A DNA stretch of 64,000 bases from Tetraselmis striata (GCA_006384855.1 VCJN01003096.1:27087-91086), one strand, 5' to 3'; positions 50,640-63,805 are shown, numbered from the stretch's first letter. Notes: a model not told the origin generated them from the letters alone. Numbers and translations are program-made.

Positions 50640-51785
50640 GCTACAACGCTGCATGGTTGGACTCCGGTTGCGAGGCGGTGGACTCCTTGCACCTATCGCG
50701 GAGTGGCGTCGCGAGAACAACTAATATGCAAACCCGCCCATGGACGCCTCTACCGGACCAGATGCAGAAGCTGCGCCAAAGCGAGCGAGGCGCGGCCGCT
50801 ACCGTCGTGCCCCCCGCCACTGGGAGGCCAAGGTGTGGCACCCCATGCACGTACCGAGATGGCGGTTGTTTCAGAGCGCGTGGTAGTGCCTCGCCGCGAT
50901 CTTTTCGGCCACTGCGGCAACCGTCGCGCGCTACATCGCATGGCAAGGTTTTTAGGGGACGGTCAAGGCGGTCAGTCTCAAGCCTTGCCTCTCCGCGATC
51001 AACTGGTTCTACCCCGACAACGGCGCGGAGCGGTGGCGCAAGGCGACCCCATCGGCAAGCCGAGGAAGGGCCCCGCTGCATCGCACGTAGAGCATGATCC
51101 GCTTGGGGTCTTCATCGGAGTGCCCGCCCGGTTGATCACACGGGAATTGCAGCGGGCAGAGACAATCCATGAGGAGTTGGGACCCACGTGGACCCGCGAC
51201 CCCTCCACGTATCCTCATCTTCCGCGCCGCGGTGGCAATTATCGGCATGTACGTTTTCCACGCGCGCGGCAAGGCCGGCGTAGGTTGCCAGACGGGCGAT
51301 CTGACTGTTACTGCGGATGGTACAATCCTATTGAGACCATCCGGACCGAACAGGAAAACGCGCGGGAAAGAGTGACCGCAAGTAAGTTACAGTGCCAGAT
51401 TCCAGCGCGCGCGCAGCCTCGGTTTGCGTCCATGTTGCTGTATTTTGATGCCGCACGCGCTGTTTATTGCGGTCAGCGCGGACTGCCAGCAACTCTGTGG
51501 GCAGTGACCCCGGCGGCATCGTAGATTTCGGCCACCGTGACAGGCTGGTTGCAGCTAGCGGCACATATGTTGGAGGATGAGCAGCCGCCTCCCGGGTTTG
51601 TGTGGACTTCGCACACTCTCCGCAAAGGTGTTGGCACTGCGGCCTACGCCTTCGGCGTGGTGTTGCAGAATATCAAACACTTCGGCGGTTGGGCGGATGT
51701 GTCTAGCGTTGTGCTCGACTACATGAATCCCACGGCGCTGCCGTGTGCGGCATCGTGGCTGCTCTTCGGCTTGCCTACCCCCTGA
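50640..51785 (+). mobile_element. fossil of a tyrosine-recombinase element (DIRS- or Crypton-like)
   Basis: Segments resemble a tyrosine recombinase: an N-terminal part with LSAINWFYPDNG, a core part with RAAVAIIGMYVFHARGKAG followed by GDLTVTADGTILL, and a C-terminal part with SHTLRKG...IKHFGGW...YMNP, matching the H-x-x-R and final Tyr boxes of the family. Such enzymes occur in DIRS-type retroelements, known from volvocine algae, and in Cryptons; no reverse transcriptase is seen here to decide. The element is broken in several places and looks old. Family G copies B and C lie just upstream and may or may not belong to it. Confidence 0.65.
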
Positions 51786-52830
51786 GATGGGCCGCCAACA
51801 GCACGCTGCCCTTCCATGGGCGGCATGATGGCAAATGCGGACCCACAATGGTTAACTGTTCATATTCGTAATATAGATGTTTGATTACACCGGGCTTTTC
51901 TGTCACCGCCGGTATTGGTACCGTCAAGATCATATCATATATTTACATGAGCTAGTTTGAATGTACTCGTACGCTTACCGCTTGGACTTCCCGATGTCTA
52001 GCGGCGCTGGCGACAACATGCGACAGCCTTTCTATATGACGCACCCGCACCACGAGGGGTGTCCATCTTGTGCCTTTGCGCCAGCTGACCAGCTAGCGCG
52101 CCCCACCCACCCCGCTATGCTTATACTGGTACCAGCACTGGTACCTAATTCATTCCTGACCAGATAGAGAGAGGTCTCTGCTAGCTAGTGTACGCCCCGT
52201 CACGTGGGCCTCCTCACACCAAAAATGTAAAAGATACACATCTTTGGCAGATGCGGCCCACAATTGTTCGTGCCTCCGAGACCGGCGCGCGCATCACTGT
52301 CGCGGCGGCCGCCGCCTCGACTCTCACTGTCGTCAAGACCGTAAGGGCGGTGGGGACGAATGAGGAATTTAGGATCGGTCGCTCCTAAAGAAACATCGCT
52401 ACCAAAGGAGTTTGAATAGAGCACAAACCTTAGCGTTAGAGGTACTGTACGAGGCAATAACACCTAGCAAGCAGCGCAGAAGCGCCGGCGGGGAACCGCT
52501 CCCACAGCCCACCCACAAGCCCCAGCTCCCAACAGCGACCACTAATAACTACCAGCTAACAACGCGCCCACCGCTACTCACCAGTCGCTTTGCACCTTCT
52601 TCTCTGCGCCGGCGCTTCTGCGCCCCCTCTTATCCTCGTCTCCCGGCTGACCGCCGCGACAGTCCCGACTCAGGGCACCCGGCAGCTCGTGACCACAGCG
52701 AGTAGAATCCCGAGGGTAGCTACGGCCGGCAGGTTGACCGCAATCTGCGCCACCCCGCCGGCCCCACCCGCACCGGATGACCGCCTGATCGCTCCGCAGC
52801 AGGCGGGACAGTCGTAACAGGAGGGGTTGG
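51786..52830. other. intergenic; upstream region of the ZFC3H1-like gene
   Basis: No coding exon recognised. The last 250 bases are GC-rich and probably hold the promoter and 5' UTR of the plus-strand gene starting at 52831. Confidence 0.5.
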
Positions 52831-54080
52831 ATGGGGGGCGACGCAGCGGCCGGCGGCGGGGCCCGCAGCCGCAACGACTGCCAGTCGCTGGTAATCGACT
52901 GGTCGGACGAGGAGGTCGACGCCGCCGCGCCGGGCCCCGTAGGCGCGCCCCGGAACCTCCCTCGCCCCCCTTTCCTCTCCCAGGCTTTGTTATCTTACGT
53001 GCACGGGTTCGGCAAGACCAAGCGAAATGTCCAACCCAACCCAGCCCTGTCCTGTTACGCCCAGCCTTGCCTTTCTTATCAGCGGCGAACTGTACGCTTT
53101 GGGTGGCACAGCGCCAATACAACATAGATAACATCCTTCACCGTGCAGAGGCAGGACGGGAAGCCCACTCAACCCATAGAGGGGCTCGTATTTCATGCCC
53201 AAAGGGGTTGCACTCATACCCTTAAGCTCGTACTACCTGGACGAGGTTCATTCACAAGAGTACGCTTCATGCGCTCTCGGGATCCGCCTGGCGATTATTC
53301 GGCTGCGGCTACCTGCGCCTTGCTGCTGAGGTCCCATCCGTGTTGTGCTCAGACCGCCCAGGTGCACACGGGAGAGGACGCGCCACAGGCACTGCCCCGC
53401 AGCCGGCGCCGGCAACAAGCGCAACAGATGTGGACGCGCAGATGGAGGAGCTGCGCCGCACAATTGCGCAGCGGGAGCAGCAGACCTCTCGCAAGCGCGC
53501 GCCGACGCCGCCCGCGCCACCTGCGCCGACCGCCGCAAAGTTCGCGCGCGCCGACAGCCCCGCGACCGCGTCCGCGGCCATGGTGACGGACGAGATAGAG
53601 CAGCTGCGGCGCGCAATCGCGGCGCGGGAGAGGCAGCGCCTGGCGCGGGAGGGGACGCGGGAGGCCTCACCGGCGGCAGGGGAGCCTGGCCCCAGCGAGG
53701 CCACGCGCATGAAGGAGCTGCTGGCTGCCAAGAGCAGTGAGCTAGAGCGGCTGAAGGCGCTCGCAGCGGCAGGGAACGCGGCACCGCCGCCGGCAGGGAA
53801 AGCTGGCAATGGTCCCAGCAAAGGGGCTGGGAAGCCTGCGGGAAGGGTAGCCCCGGGTGCACCCAAGCAGCCCAGCAAGGCTGCTCCTCCGGCACCCAAG
53901 GGACCGCCTGCCAAGGTGGCTGGCAGTGGTGGCGGTGTTGGCGGCGGAGGTACCTCCCAGAAGCCGCCAGCGTCCCGGCTGCGGCCGCCTGTTCCCACGC
54001 GCCGCATGGTCACGCGCTCTCGGGCGTCAGAAGACACAGGGGACGCGCAAGATCTTGAGGAGCCAGAGGCGAGCGACCCC

Positions 54081-54111
<31 letters not shown>

Positions 54112-57100
54112 AAAAAAAATAATCATGCCAAGCCAGAGGGCAGTGGAGGGCATGCAGTGTGGTGGAGGTCGCGCTTGACAGCCTGGAATATTGGATGTGA
54201 CTGCGTTATGCAGGTGGCGCAGGGCGCTGTCTATAGTTTCCGCACAGAAGATCAGGAGGATGTGCGGCAGGAGCTGGCAGACCTGGAGCTGGCGGAGATG
54301 CGGCGGCGCGTGGTGGAGCAGCAGCGCGCACAGCACGCCCGCATGGCGGAGAGCGCGGCGCAGCAGTTTCTACAGGTGCGCCGCGCTGTGGGCTGCGTGG
54401 GCGGGCCTGCGCCTCCCTTGGTGGGGGCTGCATGTGGGTGGTGCACTGCTCCGTGACAAGTGAGGGAGCCACCTGCACGGCAGCCGCGCCGCCGCAACCA
54501 CAGTGCCCGCGCCCGCCCGCTCTCTGTTTGGCTGCAGCAGGATTTCCCTCCCCCTCTGTCCCCGACCCCTCTCCCCATTAAGTCGAAACGTGGCAAAGAG
54601 AGGGAGAGAGAGATTGAGATTGAGAGAGAGGGGTGCAGCGGGCCCCTGCGCCGGGGAAGGGGGGCAGCATGGCATGTAGTTGGGAGCGCAGGTCCTCAAA
54701 GAAGTGATGTATTTGCCTAAGTGTGTAGGAGATTCCCTGCCGTTGTGGTGGTTTCAGGATCAAAAGCAAGAGTGTGCGGCGAACCCACAGCATGATTTAA
54801 GGTGTTCCGCCAGACTGCCAGGGCTGAATTTGTCCGGAGCCAGTCACCGGGAGAGAGAGATGCTGCGCTCGCGCGTGGATGCTGCAATGGATGCCGCAAT
54901 GGTAGCCGTGCTACCGCAGCGACATGCCATCGCTACATTGCATTATACCCAAGGACCTTGAATTGGGCCAGCTGGCCCTAGCTGGCTAGAACATATCCGC
55001 AGCGCACTGTTGGCTGCTGCATGGGGTTTCAGCTGCGCAGCGGGCAGCATGGGCGGCAGCGACGCACAACGTACCTGGTGCCCTGCCACGCAGCCTGGCG
55101 GGTGTAGTCTTCCTCACCTCCCCTCCACCCCCTCTCGGGTCTCTCACCGCCCCGCTCCCTGTCCGTCCGCAGGCTGTGCTGCCGCCGGGAGGTTTTGTCG
55201 CCCCGCCACCCCCGCCGCCTCAGCAGCAACATGGCATCCCAGGGAGCCTCCCTCCCGCTGGCATGCCGCTGCCGCAATCCGGCCATGTGCCTGGCGGCAT
55301 GTGGATCCAGGCGCCGCCTCAGCCACCGCCACTGCGCCCGCCACCGCCGCCGCCGCCGCTGCTGCCTTCGGCTCCTGCGCCGCCACCGGCCGGTGCGGCG
55401 GAGGTGGACATGGACTGGTCGCCGGGCGGGGGTAGCGCCCCCAACACGGGGCGGCCCGAGCCGTCACCGCTGCCGCCGCCGCTGCCTGATAGCGCGCCGC
55501 CGGACCCACCCCGCGCGCCCTCGCCGCTCCCGGAACCTGCAGCGGTAGTGTCTGTGGCGGAGGACGAGGAGCGGCGTGCGATGCAGGCGGAGCTGCAGCG
55601 TGTCAAGGTAGGAGTCGCACCCTGGTCTACTGTTACGCATACAATAAGCAAAGAGAAAACTCACCCATGACCGCGCTTTGGGTTTGCTATATTTTGGGGT
55701 TGTGATCCTCTCGGTCAGAGGGCAAGACTATGCCAACGTTGAAAGACAGCACTGTACACCACAAGAATCGCACGAAAGTCCAAACTCGATGCTGTTGAGT
55801 AGTGTATTAGAGTATTTCCCACAAAACCGATTTTGATATGGTGCAGGCAGGCGGGCACGTTTTAGCGGGGCTCGTCCGCCGTCTGCATCGCACGCCATGC
55901 CCCTTCTGACTCCCCCGCCCCCCCCCGGCCCCCCCTTCCCCCCATGATCCCACTTCTCCCCCGGGGCTGCCTTTAGAGCGGCAAGGAGCGGCTTGACATG
56001 CAGCGGCAAGTGCTGCGCGGCCTGCTGTCGGACCTGGACGTGTCGTACCGCACGCTGACAAAGTCCGAGGCTTCCCTGTGCTCCGCGCTTGGGTTGCCGC
56101 CGCCCGAGGAGGATTCGGCGGCAGCGACGGCGGCGGCATTGGCTCCGGGGCTGCGGACTACCCCGATCACCGCCAACCCAAGCCCGCGCGCCCTGGAAGC
56201 AGAAAATGCCACAGGCAGTGGGAAGACGGCTGCCGCAAAATCTGGCGGCAAGGAGGCGCAGCGGACTTCGTCAGAGCGCGAGGCTCAGCGGGCGGCTGCC
56301 CGCAAAAGCGGCTCGCCGCCGCCGTACGACGCGCTGGTTGGCCGTCCCACGTTTCAGGAGCGGGAGAAGGAGCGAGCGCGGGAGCGAGACAGGGAGCGGG
56401 AGCGGGAGCGGGCCCGCAGGCGGGCTCCAGCTGTTGGAAGCTACGCGCCAGAGCGCAGCCGGCTCGCTGAGCGCGAACGCGAATTCCGAGAGTGGGAGCG
56501 CGAGAGCGGCCGAGACCGTGGGCGCGAGGGCCGAGAGGGGCGCGAGGGGCGCCGCCTGCGCAACGCCAACGCCCGGGCGTCGCCGCCGCGCACACGGGCT
56601 GCAGATACAGAGGAGGGGGAGATTGTTGCTGGGAGGGCCGCGGCAGCGAAAGGGGTGGACGAAAAGAACGGCAAGGCGGGCGAATCAGGTGCCGGCAGCA
56701 AGAGGCCGGCGCCAGGCGCAGCGGCGGCCAAACCAGCACAGAAGAAGAAGGCGATGGCCACCAGGTCCTCTAACACAAATAACGCAGCGACGGCACGAAA
56801 GGCAGATGCGCCGGCGCAGCCGCAGGAGACGCCACGCACGCCGGCCTCCGTGGGTATGGCTGCAGGCAATGCGTCTCCCTCGGAGCGGGCAATCGCCACG
56901 CCGCAAGCAGCTGACGCACGTGGGGCCACTAGTCCTGACACGACTGGGACGCGTCAGGGGCCTGAATCGGCGCCAGCGCCCAGTGCTACCCCAGCAGCGG
57001 AGGGGGCGGCAGTGGCACCGGCCGGGCAAAAGGGCCTCGCCATCCCGGTGGCGGCCGCATCTTTGGGCGCCACTGCGCCCTCGCCGTCCAAGGGCGGCCA

Positions 57101-59872
57101 GGGGCGGCGCCGCGCTGCCCAGAGCGACGGGCAGGGTGCCATCCGCATCAACATCCAGCCGGCGGCCATGCTGGCGGCGGCGCAGCCGCCGGTAGCCGCT
57201 GAGCGCAGGCCGTCCTCGGCCGCCGCCACGACCCCGGTGACCTGTCCCGGCGCCGCGCCCAACCCTCTGGCGGGGCCCGGCCTGTACGGTGTGCTGCCTC
57301 TCCCGCAGCAGCCGCCGCCCAGGGCACACCGGGATCCCCGCCCCTACGCCAGCCCGCTGCTGCTGTTTGGCTCCGCGCGCCTGCTGCCGCACTTCCGGAG
57401 GCTGTCGTCCGGCGCTGGCCTGACGTCCCCTACATACTGCCACGCGGTGGAGCCCAACTGGCCACTGTGCCCGTTTGAGGTGCGCGTGCCCTTTTCACCC
57501 GGCAGAGTCCAGCTAAAGCTGCATGAACGGACTCCGCTCCGTGTAGGGGGATATCAGATGTATGTGTACATGACAAGTTATAATAGAAGTACCTCGAGCA
57601 CGCTTTGGGTTTACGACACATGCCGATATCAACAATACTTCTCATGAGTACGCATCAACGGCGTCAATCGTCAATTGTTGTTGTGCAAACCCCCCCTGCC
57701 CCCCCCCCCCCCCCCCCCTGCCTGCCATCCCGCCTCCTGAGGGCGCTGAGACCATGCGGCTGGGCTTTCCGGGCTGGGGCGACCGCAGATGCAGGGCGAG
57801 TGCCGCGACCCCGCGTGCGCCTTTCAGTCAGCGCGAACCTATGCGCTGCCGCTGCGGGAGCGCCTGGCGCAGGTGGCCCTGCTGGCGCGCGCCGCGGGCG
57901 CAGACGCCCCGGAGGCCCTGGCGCCCGAGGGCGGCCCGGGAGACGAGGCGGCGGCGGAGTCAGCGGCGGAGGCCATGCTGTCGAGCGCCCCACGGCGGCG
58001 CATCCTGCTGCAGGGCAGCGCTGCGCGGCCGGCGATGGGGCCGCAGCGGGCGGTGGAGCAGCGCGTGGTGGCGTACGCGGGGCTGCAGGGCGCCGCCTAC
58101 ACGGCCCAGTTCACGTCGCCGCTGTTGCGCCCGCTGGGGCGCACCCCGCTGCGGGCTCTGCAGTGGCAGGCGATGATGGGGGAGGGCGCGCTGCCAGCTG
58201 GGAGGGCGGTGCTGCCGGCGCGGATGACGCCCCGCTTGGCGGCGGCGCTGCGCCGGCAGACGGGCCGCTACCACCTCCCAGCGGCCGCCAAGCACGGGGA
58301 CGGGGCCAGCGGCGAGGGTGACAATGGGCTATCACCCGCGCTCAAGAGTAACCCGCAGCAGCCGGAGCTGTGGGCAATCGCAGCCATGGACTGTATTGGC
58401 TGGCAGCATGACGGCTCCAAGGAGTCGCTGGCCCGGCTGGAGCAGGGGCTCAAGGTGCGCTGCGGCGCCGCCCCCCCCCCCCCCCCCCCCCCACTCCCCT
58501 GCACCTTTGCAATCGTCAGCCCCCCCCCCCCCCCCCCCCCCCCCGCTCTCTCCTTGCCTGGTGCAAGTGTTGGGCTCGGCCCTAGTCATGGGCTCTGGTC
58601 CAAGCCCAAAGTGAAGGGGTCGCCACTGGCTCTGTGCAGAGCCTAGTTCCCGGGGAAAGGGGGGGGGGGGATCATAGATGGAACATGTCCCTAGCTAGGT
58701 GCTGTACTCCATTCTACACGTTCCTACGTCACCGCCTCTCATCATGCCCGCTGGTCCGCCACCCTCGCCACCACAGCCGCCGTAATATACATGCTTGCAC
58801 TTTAACGTTGCATTAAATCAAATTGTGTTTATAAACACAAAAGTATACTTTTTCACATTAACTGCCTAAATAATTAATCAGGAAGAATGCTGCGAGGGTT
58901 TTAGGGTTAGGGTTTAGTATCTGACGTGGCGCCCATGTGCTCCGCGCCGCGTTCGCGACTACGCTGCTCCCTGCAGATCCTAGCCAAGGGGCTCGAGTCC
59001 AACAACGCAAGCGAGCTGCTGTGGATTCTGCACGTGCGGCTGTACAAGGTGGCGCCCGCGTCGGTCTCCCGCATGCCCACCTGTCTGCCCCATTCCCCAC
59101 CCCCATCTCGCTACATAGGCGCTGTTGGCATTGCCGGCGCGGCGCTGACGCTGGCAAGCGGTGGCTGCAGGCGGGGCCGCTCACGCAGCGGAGGACGACC
59201 AAAGCGGAGACGCTCGCGTACCTGCAGGCTGCTCTGCGATTCGCGAGCAGCTACCGGCTGTGGCTGTCTGCAGTGGAGGTTCGGGCTGCGGCCTACCTGT
59301 CCCCGATTCCCTGTCCCCCCCCTGTCTAAAACCTCGGCCTACCTAGCGCAAACATGGAGGGGGGAGGGGGGGGGGGGGGGGGCAAGAGCGGGGGGTCGTT
59401 CGGGGGGGGGGGGGGGGGGAGGGGGGGGCTCAGAGCCGGACAGCACAGGCTGTGGATAGCCGCGCACGTGTGTGTGTGTGTGGGGGGGGGGGGGGAGAGG
59501 GGGGGAACCCCGTGCCGGCGCGAGCTGACGACCTGACTCGTGGGCCCAGATGAGCGAGAGCGTGCCCCAGCGGGTGGAGACGCTGCGGCAGTGCATGACC
59601 GCTCTGATGGCGGGGCCGCCGGGCGCCGAGCCGCCGCAGCTGCCGTGGCCAGACGCACAGGCGGACTGCGTGCTGGACTGCGTCCTGCGCCTGCTGTCCA
59701 CCTGGAGCATGGCGGGCGACCACGAGGCCTCTGTTCAGTGGGTGAGCGCCATTCCTGCTTTATTACACACTCTGGAGTGGTACCAGTGAGGCCGCCGCAG
59801 CGTAAAGAACAGTCTCAACTGCTCTTGCGCCGGCTGGTGATTCCCAAATACGATACAATCAGAGCGTGCGTT

Positions 59873-59914
<42 letters not shown>

Positions 59915-62900
59915 CTTAAATCTAGGAAACCATGGAGGCGCACAGAGAACGTAAGGTGGCTCAGGGGCATAATCCCACCCTGATCAGAAATATAGACCCC
60001 ACAGCATCGGATTCAACACGGAGGTAAGTGCACTTTGCCGGCACCCGGTTCCTGGGAACAAATACAGGTGTTCTGAACGTTGCGTAGTCCGCACGCGTAG
60101 GGAGGTCTGCGGTTTATTGACCGCGAGCAGACGGGCTGCATGTCTTCATGTTCATTCGTGTACTCGTTCTCGTACTCCCGCAGCTGTTGACTGCTCGTAC
60201 GCTTGCTCATGGGGATGTATGTAGCGGAAAGGCGATCGTCGCTAGTCATCGCTGTGAACTCGCGGGATCGTGCGCCGAAAAGAAGGGAGATTTTATTATG
60301 TTTTAGCAATGAGGTATCACATCAGTAGAAAGCAACATGCCACAATGATCTCGGCGCTTCGTACAACAGTTTATTGAAACACCGGAAGGCTTCCCTCATT
60401 GGAGGTCTACGCAAATACATATATACGTTGATATTGCGATTATATGCAGCGAACATGTGGGAGGAACTCTCACTGGCGTTTGCTGCGTATGACACCAGAA
60501 GCAAGAGAGCTATGTCCCTATGTCCGTAGGTACAGATCTTTCCCTAGGTCCCTTGGTCTCTCGGTACATGTCCCCAGGTCATCAGGTCCCTAGCTATAGG
60601 TCCCTGAGTCCCTGAGTCCCTAGGTCCCTTGGTACTCTGCAAGGTACTTGCAGCCATGCCGTGTACCGTGTTCCGTGTGTCTCCTGGCGTCCCTGGGTGC
60701 CAAGTCCGCCCTGCCCCCGGACCACTTGCCCGGCCAACCCGCCTCGCCCCTTGCAAACTCCTGCGCAGGTGCAGGGCCTGCTGCTGGCGGCGGAGGGCAG
60801 CGCCGCGGCGCCACCCAGCGCCGTCCAGAAGTTCAGCCTCCTCCTGCACGGCCTGGGCGCCCGCCACCGCGCGGTGCTGTGGCTGGCGGCCGCCGCGGTC
60901 GCGGGGCTGGGCGGGCTGCCGGAGGCCATGGCGGAGCGGCTGGGCCACGCGCAGCGGCCGTTTGTGCTGCGCTGGCGCCGCGCCGCGGTGTCCAGCATCC
61001 CGCTGCAGCGTCAGCAGGTTGTGGCGGCCGTACTTGCGGCGGCGGTGAAGCCATACCAGGTACGGCGGCACCTTGTGCAGCTGTTGCTGCTGCTGCTGCT
61101 ATAGAACGTGCGTGCGCGAGGGGCGGGGGTGTATCAGAAGAAGCCTGGAATGTCACTGCATTTAGTTCCACTGACGCAAGAAAGCAGATTAGCGGTGTGC
61201 ATACACCGGCGGCCGAAATTGGCTCTCGCTGCCGCAATCGCCACTGCTGGTAGCCGCTCACAAAGGTGTTCCAAGGGCCAGTGGCTCCTAATATATATAA
61301 GCCAAAAGACCTGCTGACTCAATTCCCGAAAAGCTACGGACTCTCAGGTGCTTTTAGAACACATGACCGTTTGAGAGGTTTTGGGCGCTGAAATGGAGTA
61401 CCTAGGTTATGGCTGAGTGGATGGATGCACCCTGCACCCTCAGCGTCAGGAAGCCCTAAAAGCCCTAAGTAGCCACTGTGCTTCCGGGGCTCACAGGTGC
61501 TGCTGGAGGGGGCGGGCGGCGGCGCGCTGCCGCCGGGGGAGGCCGACCCCTGCCGCGCGCTGCTGCTGAGCGCCTTCTGCTGGCGCGGGCTGGGCGGGCT
61601 GTGGGAGGGCGTGCTGGTCGCAGGGGAGAGGCTGTCGCTAGCGCAGGAGGTCGGGCGCGCAGGCGCACGCCTGCCAGGGCCCGCCCTGCCGGCGTGGCTC
61701 GCGCGCCAGGCGGCGCAGCTGGAGGTGCGGCCGCTGCTGGGGGGTGGCGGCGGCCCGGAGCCGGCTGGCCGGTGCCGCCCCTGGGAGGCGCACCTGCATC
61801 CGGGCGCCGCGCCGCTGAGCCAGATGGCCTGGCACGCCTACGCGGCCGCTGCGCTGCAGCTGGACGGCCAGCTGGAGGCTCTGCGCGTGCTGGTGGATGG
61901 CGCCGCGGCCAGCCTGCGCGCCACGCACCTTCAGGCTCTCGCACCGCCGCCGCCCGCCGCTGCCGCCGCCTCCACCCCGGCCCGCCCCGGCCCCACCCCT
62001 TTTGCTGCCGCCTCCACCACTGCGGCGGCCGGCTACTCCCCCGCTTCAGCCTGGCAGCTACTGTCACCCGGGCAGGACGCGCCGTCCGCGTGGCATAAGC
62101 AGGCGCGGGAGGCCGCGCAGGCGCTGTGGCCCGCGCTGGAGGCGACGCTCCCAGAGGTACGTTCAGGAGGACCCCCCCCCCCCCCCCCCCCCACAACCCC
62201 GCCCCACTCCCTCCCCCCCCCGGGCTCCATTTTCTCCTGTGCGGCTGTTACAAGAGCTGCAAGTTCACTGTACACTACCGCCATGCTGAGGCTACCTTCT
62301 ATGCAGGTGCCGGCACGGTAGCAAGCTCTTGCCCAGCCTGCCAGAGGTCAGATCTCGACGGGATCGCAGCAGAAGCGTAGCGGATGTCTTTACAGGTTGC
62401 TTGCAAGCCCAATTAGAGGCTAATAATAAGGGTTCCTATAGAGTTTCTATCCGCACCCGTACAGGCCGTGTCGACAGTGTATGTCGGGGGAGGGGGGGGG
62501 GGGGGGACCGGGCAGAGGTGGAGATAGGGATGGGCATGACTGGCCGCCTCATGGAGAATTTTGTTGTCTCCGGTATCAGCAAGTGTCGGGGGTGAATCAG
62601 TATCAAGGACACGTGGCACACTATCGTCGCCCTCGGTGTCTTCCCGCCGCCGGGCTCGGTGGTGTCTCAACAAGGATCGGCGCCGCCCCTTCCACTGCCC
62701 CGGAACTCGTGCGCAGCGTTCACCCCCCTTTCCGGCCTGACGCTGCCCTGTCCGCTGTGCACGCCCCCCCCCCCCCCCCCCCCCCCCCCGCAGGCCCACA
62801 TGCCCGCGGTGGAGCGCTGCGCGGCACTGCTCAACCTGGCGCTGCTGGAGGTCCTCTGCGGCGACGGCGCTCGCGCCGGCCGGGCCTTTGCCCTTGCGCA

Positions 62901-63065
62901 CGGCGCGGCGGCGGGCGAGCCGGAGCTGGAGCACTTTGTGTGGGAGCAGCATCTGGCGGCGGGCGTGGCGGCGCTGTCTGCTGACCTGGGGGAGGTGAGG
63001 ATGCGGTCGCAGCGGAAGGGCCCCGCTGTTGTGGAGTCACGGTGGTGGCATGGATGTGTTAACTG

Positions 63066-63096
<31 letters not shown>

Positions 63097-63805
63097 GGCG
63101 GGGACGCAGGGGGATCCGCGCGCCGGCGCCGCGCCCACGTGGCGGCAGCGCTGGCTGCGCCTGCTGGAGCTGATCATGGACATGGTTCTTGCTTGCGCGG
63201 GAAGCGTCCCGCCGGTCGCGTGGCCGCCGATCGCGGCCGAGGACTCCCGCCTGAGCGCGCTGCTGGAGCTGCCGCCCACGATGGACGCCAGCTGGGCCGT
63301 GGACGCGCTGCTGGAGGGCGTGCTGCCGCACCTGCGGCGCCGGGAGGCGGTGGAGATGGTGGAGGCGGTGCTCGAGGCGCTCCCCGGCAGCCCCGCGGCC
63401 GCGCGCCTGGCCGCTGCGGCAATGCCGTCGTCGCTCGGGCGAGTGCGCGCGGTCCACGACCGCCGCGCTTGTGTACGGGAGTCGGGGGACGAGGACGACG
63501 GCCGAGCCCGCACGGCCGCGCACTGGGCGCTGCCAGTAGCCGTCCAGGCGGTGGCCGCAGCGTCGCCCGCCGCCTGCGAGGCCGCCTGGCTGGCGGTGCT
63601 GCACGGCGCGGGCGCGCACTGCGCCACGGCGGCGGTCGAGGCGTCGGCGATGGCGGTGGCGGTGCACCCACTCAGCACCGCGCTGTTCTCCGCGCGCGTG
63701 GAGGCTCTCCGGCGGGCCGGCGAGGCGGAGGCGGCCGCGAGGGAGGGGGCGCTGATGGAGGCCCGCAAGCTGGTGCCACCGCCGTCCAGCGCGCGATGGG
63801 AGTAG
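52831..63805 (+). CDS. ZFC3H1/Red1-like zinc-finger scaffold of nuclear RNA decay
   Basis: Exons: 52831-52938, about 53353-54100 (both borders uncertain), 54214-54375, 55173-55607, 55977-57479, 57789-58454, 58977-59048, about 59159-59278, 59550-59741, 60769-61059, 61497-62156, 62794-62994, 63110-63805. All firm junctions are phase 0. The product is roughly 1,900 residues, close to human ZFC3H1. The N-terminus has an acidic DWSDEE patch; exon 2 has two LR..IA.RE motifs (EELRRTIAQREQ, EIEQLRRAIAARERQ). Pro-rich and RE/RD-rich linkers follow. The finger spans the exon 5/6 junction: LCPFE|MQGECRDPACAFQS. C-terminal Ala/Leu/Trp-rich helices (ELLWILHVRLYK, AYLQAALRFASSYRLWLSAVE) resemble HAT/TPR repeats. 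ZFC3H1 joins the helicase MTR4 to poly(A)-RNA for exosome decay; this role is inferred. The finger's usual final His appears as Ser. Confidence 0.82.
54069..54119 (+). repeat. C-run followed by A-run at the end of exon 2
   Basis: About 33 C and then 19 A, read as Pro and Lys codons in the exon 2 frame. The junction hides the 5' splice site of this exon; run length may also be unreliable. Confidence 0.85.
58895..58916 (+). repeat. interstitial plant-type telomere motif
   Basis: Three tandem TTTAGGG-like units (AGGGTTTTAGGGTTAGGG) in intron 6 of the ZFC3H1-like gene, about 60 bases before the acceptor. Confidence 0.7.
59874..59912 (+). repeat. (AG)n microsatellite in intron 9
   Basis: About 19 AG units within the 1,027-base intron 59742-60768, the longest intron of the ZFC3H1-like gene. 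Confidence 0.9.
60535..60640 (+). repeat. AGGTCCCT minisatellite in intron 9
   Basis: Irregular repeats of AGGTCCCT/TGAGTCCCT, about ten units, close to the 3' end of intron 9. Confidence 0.8.
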
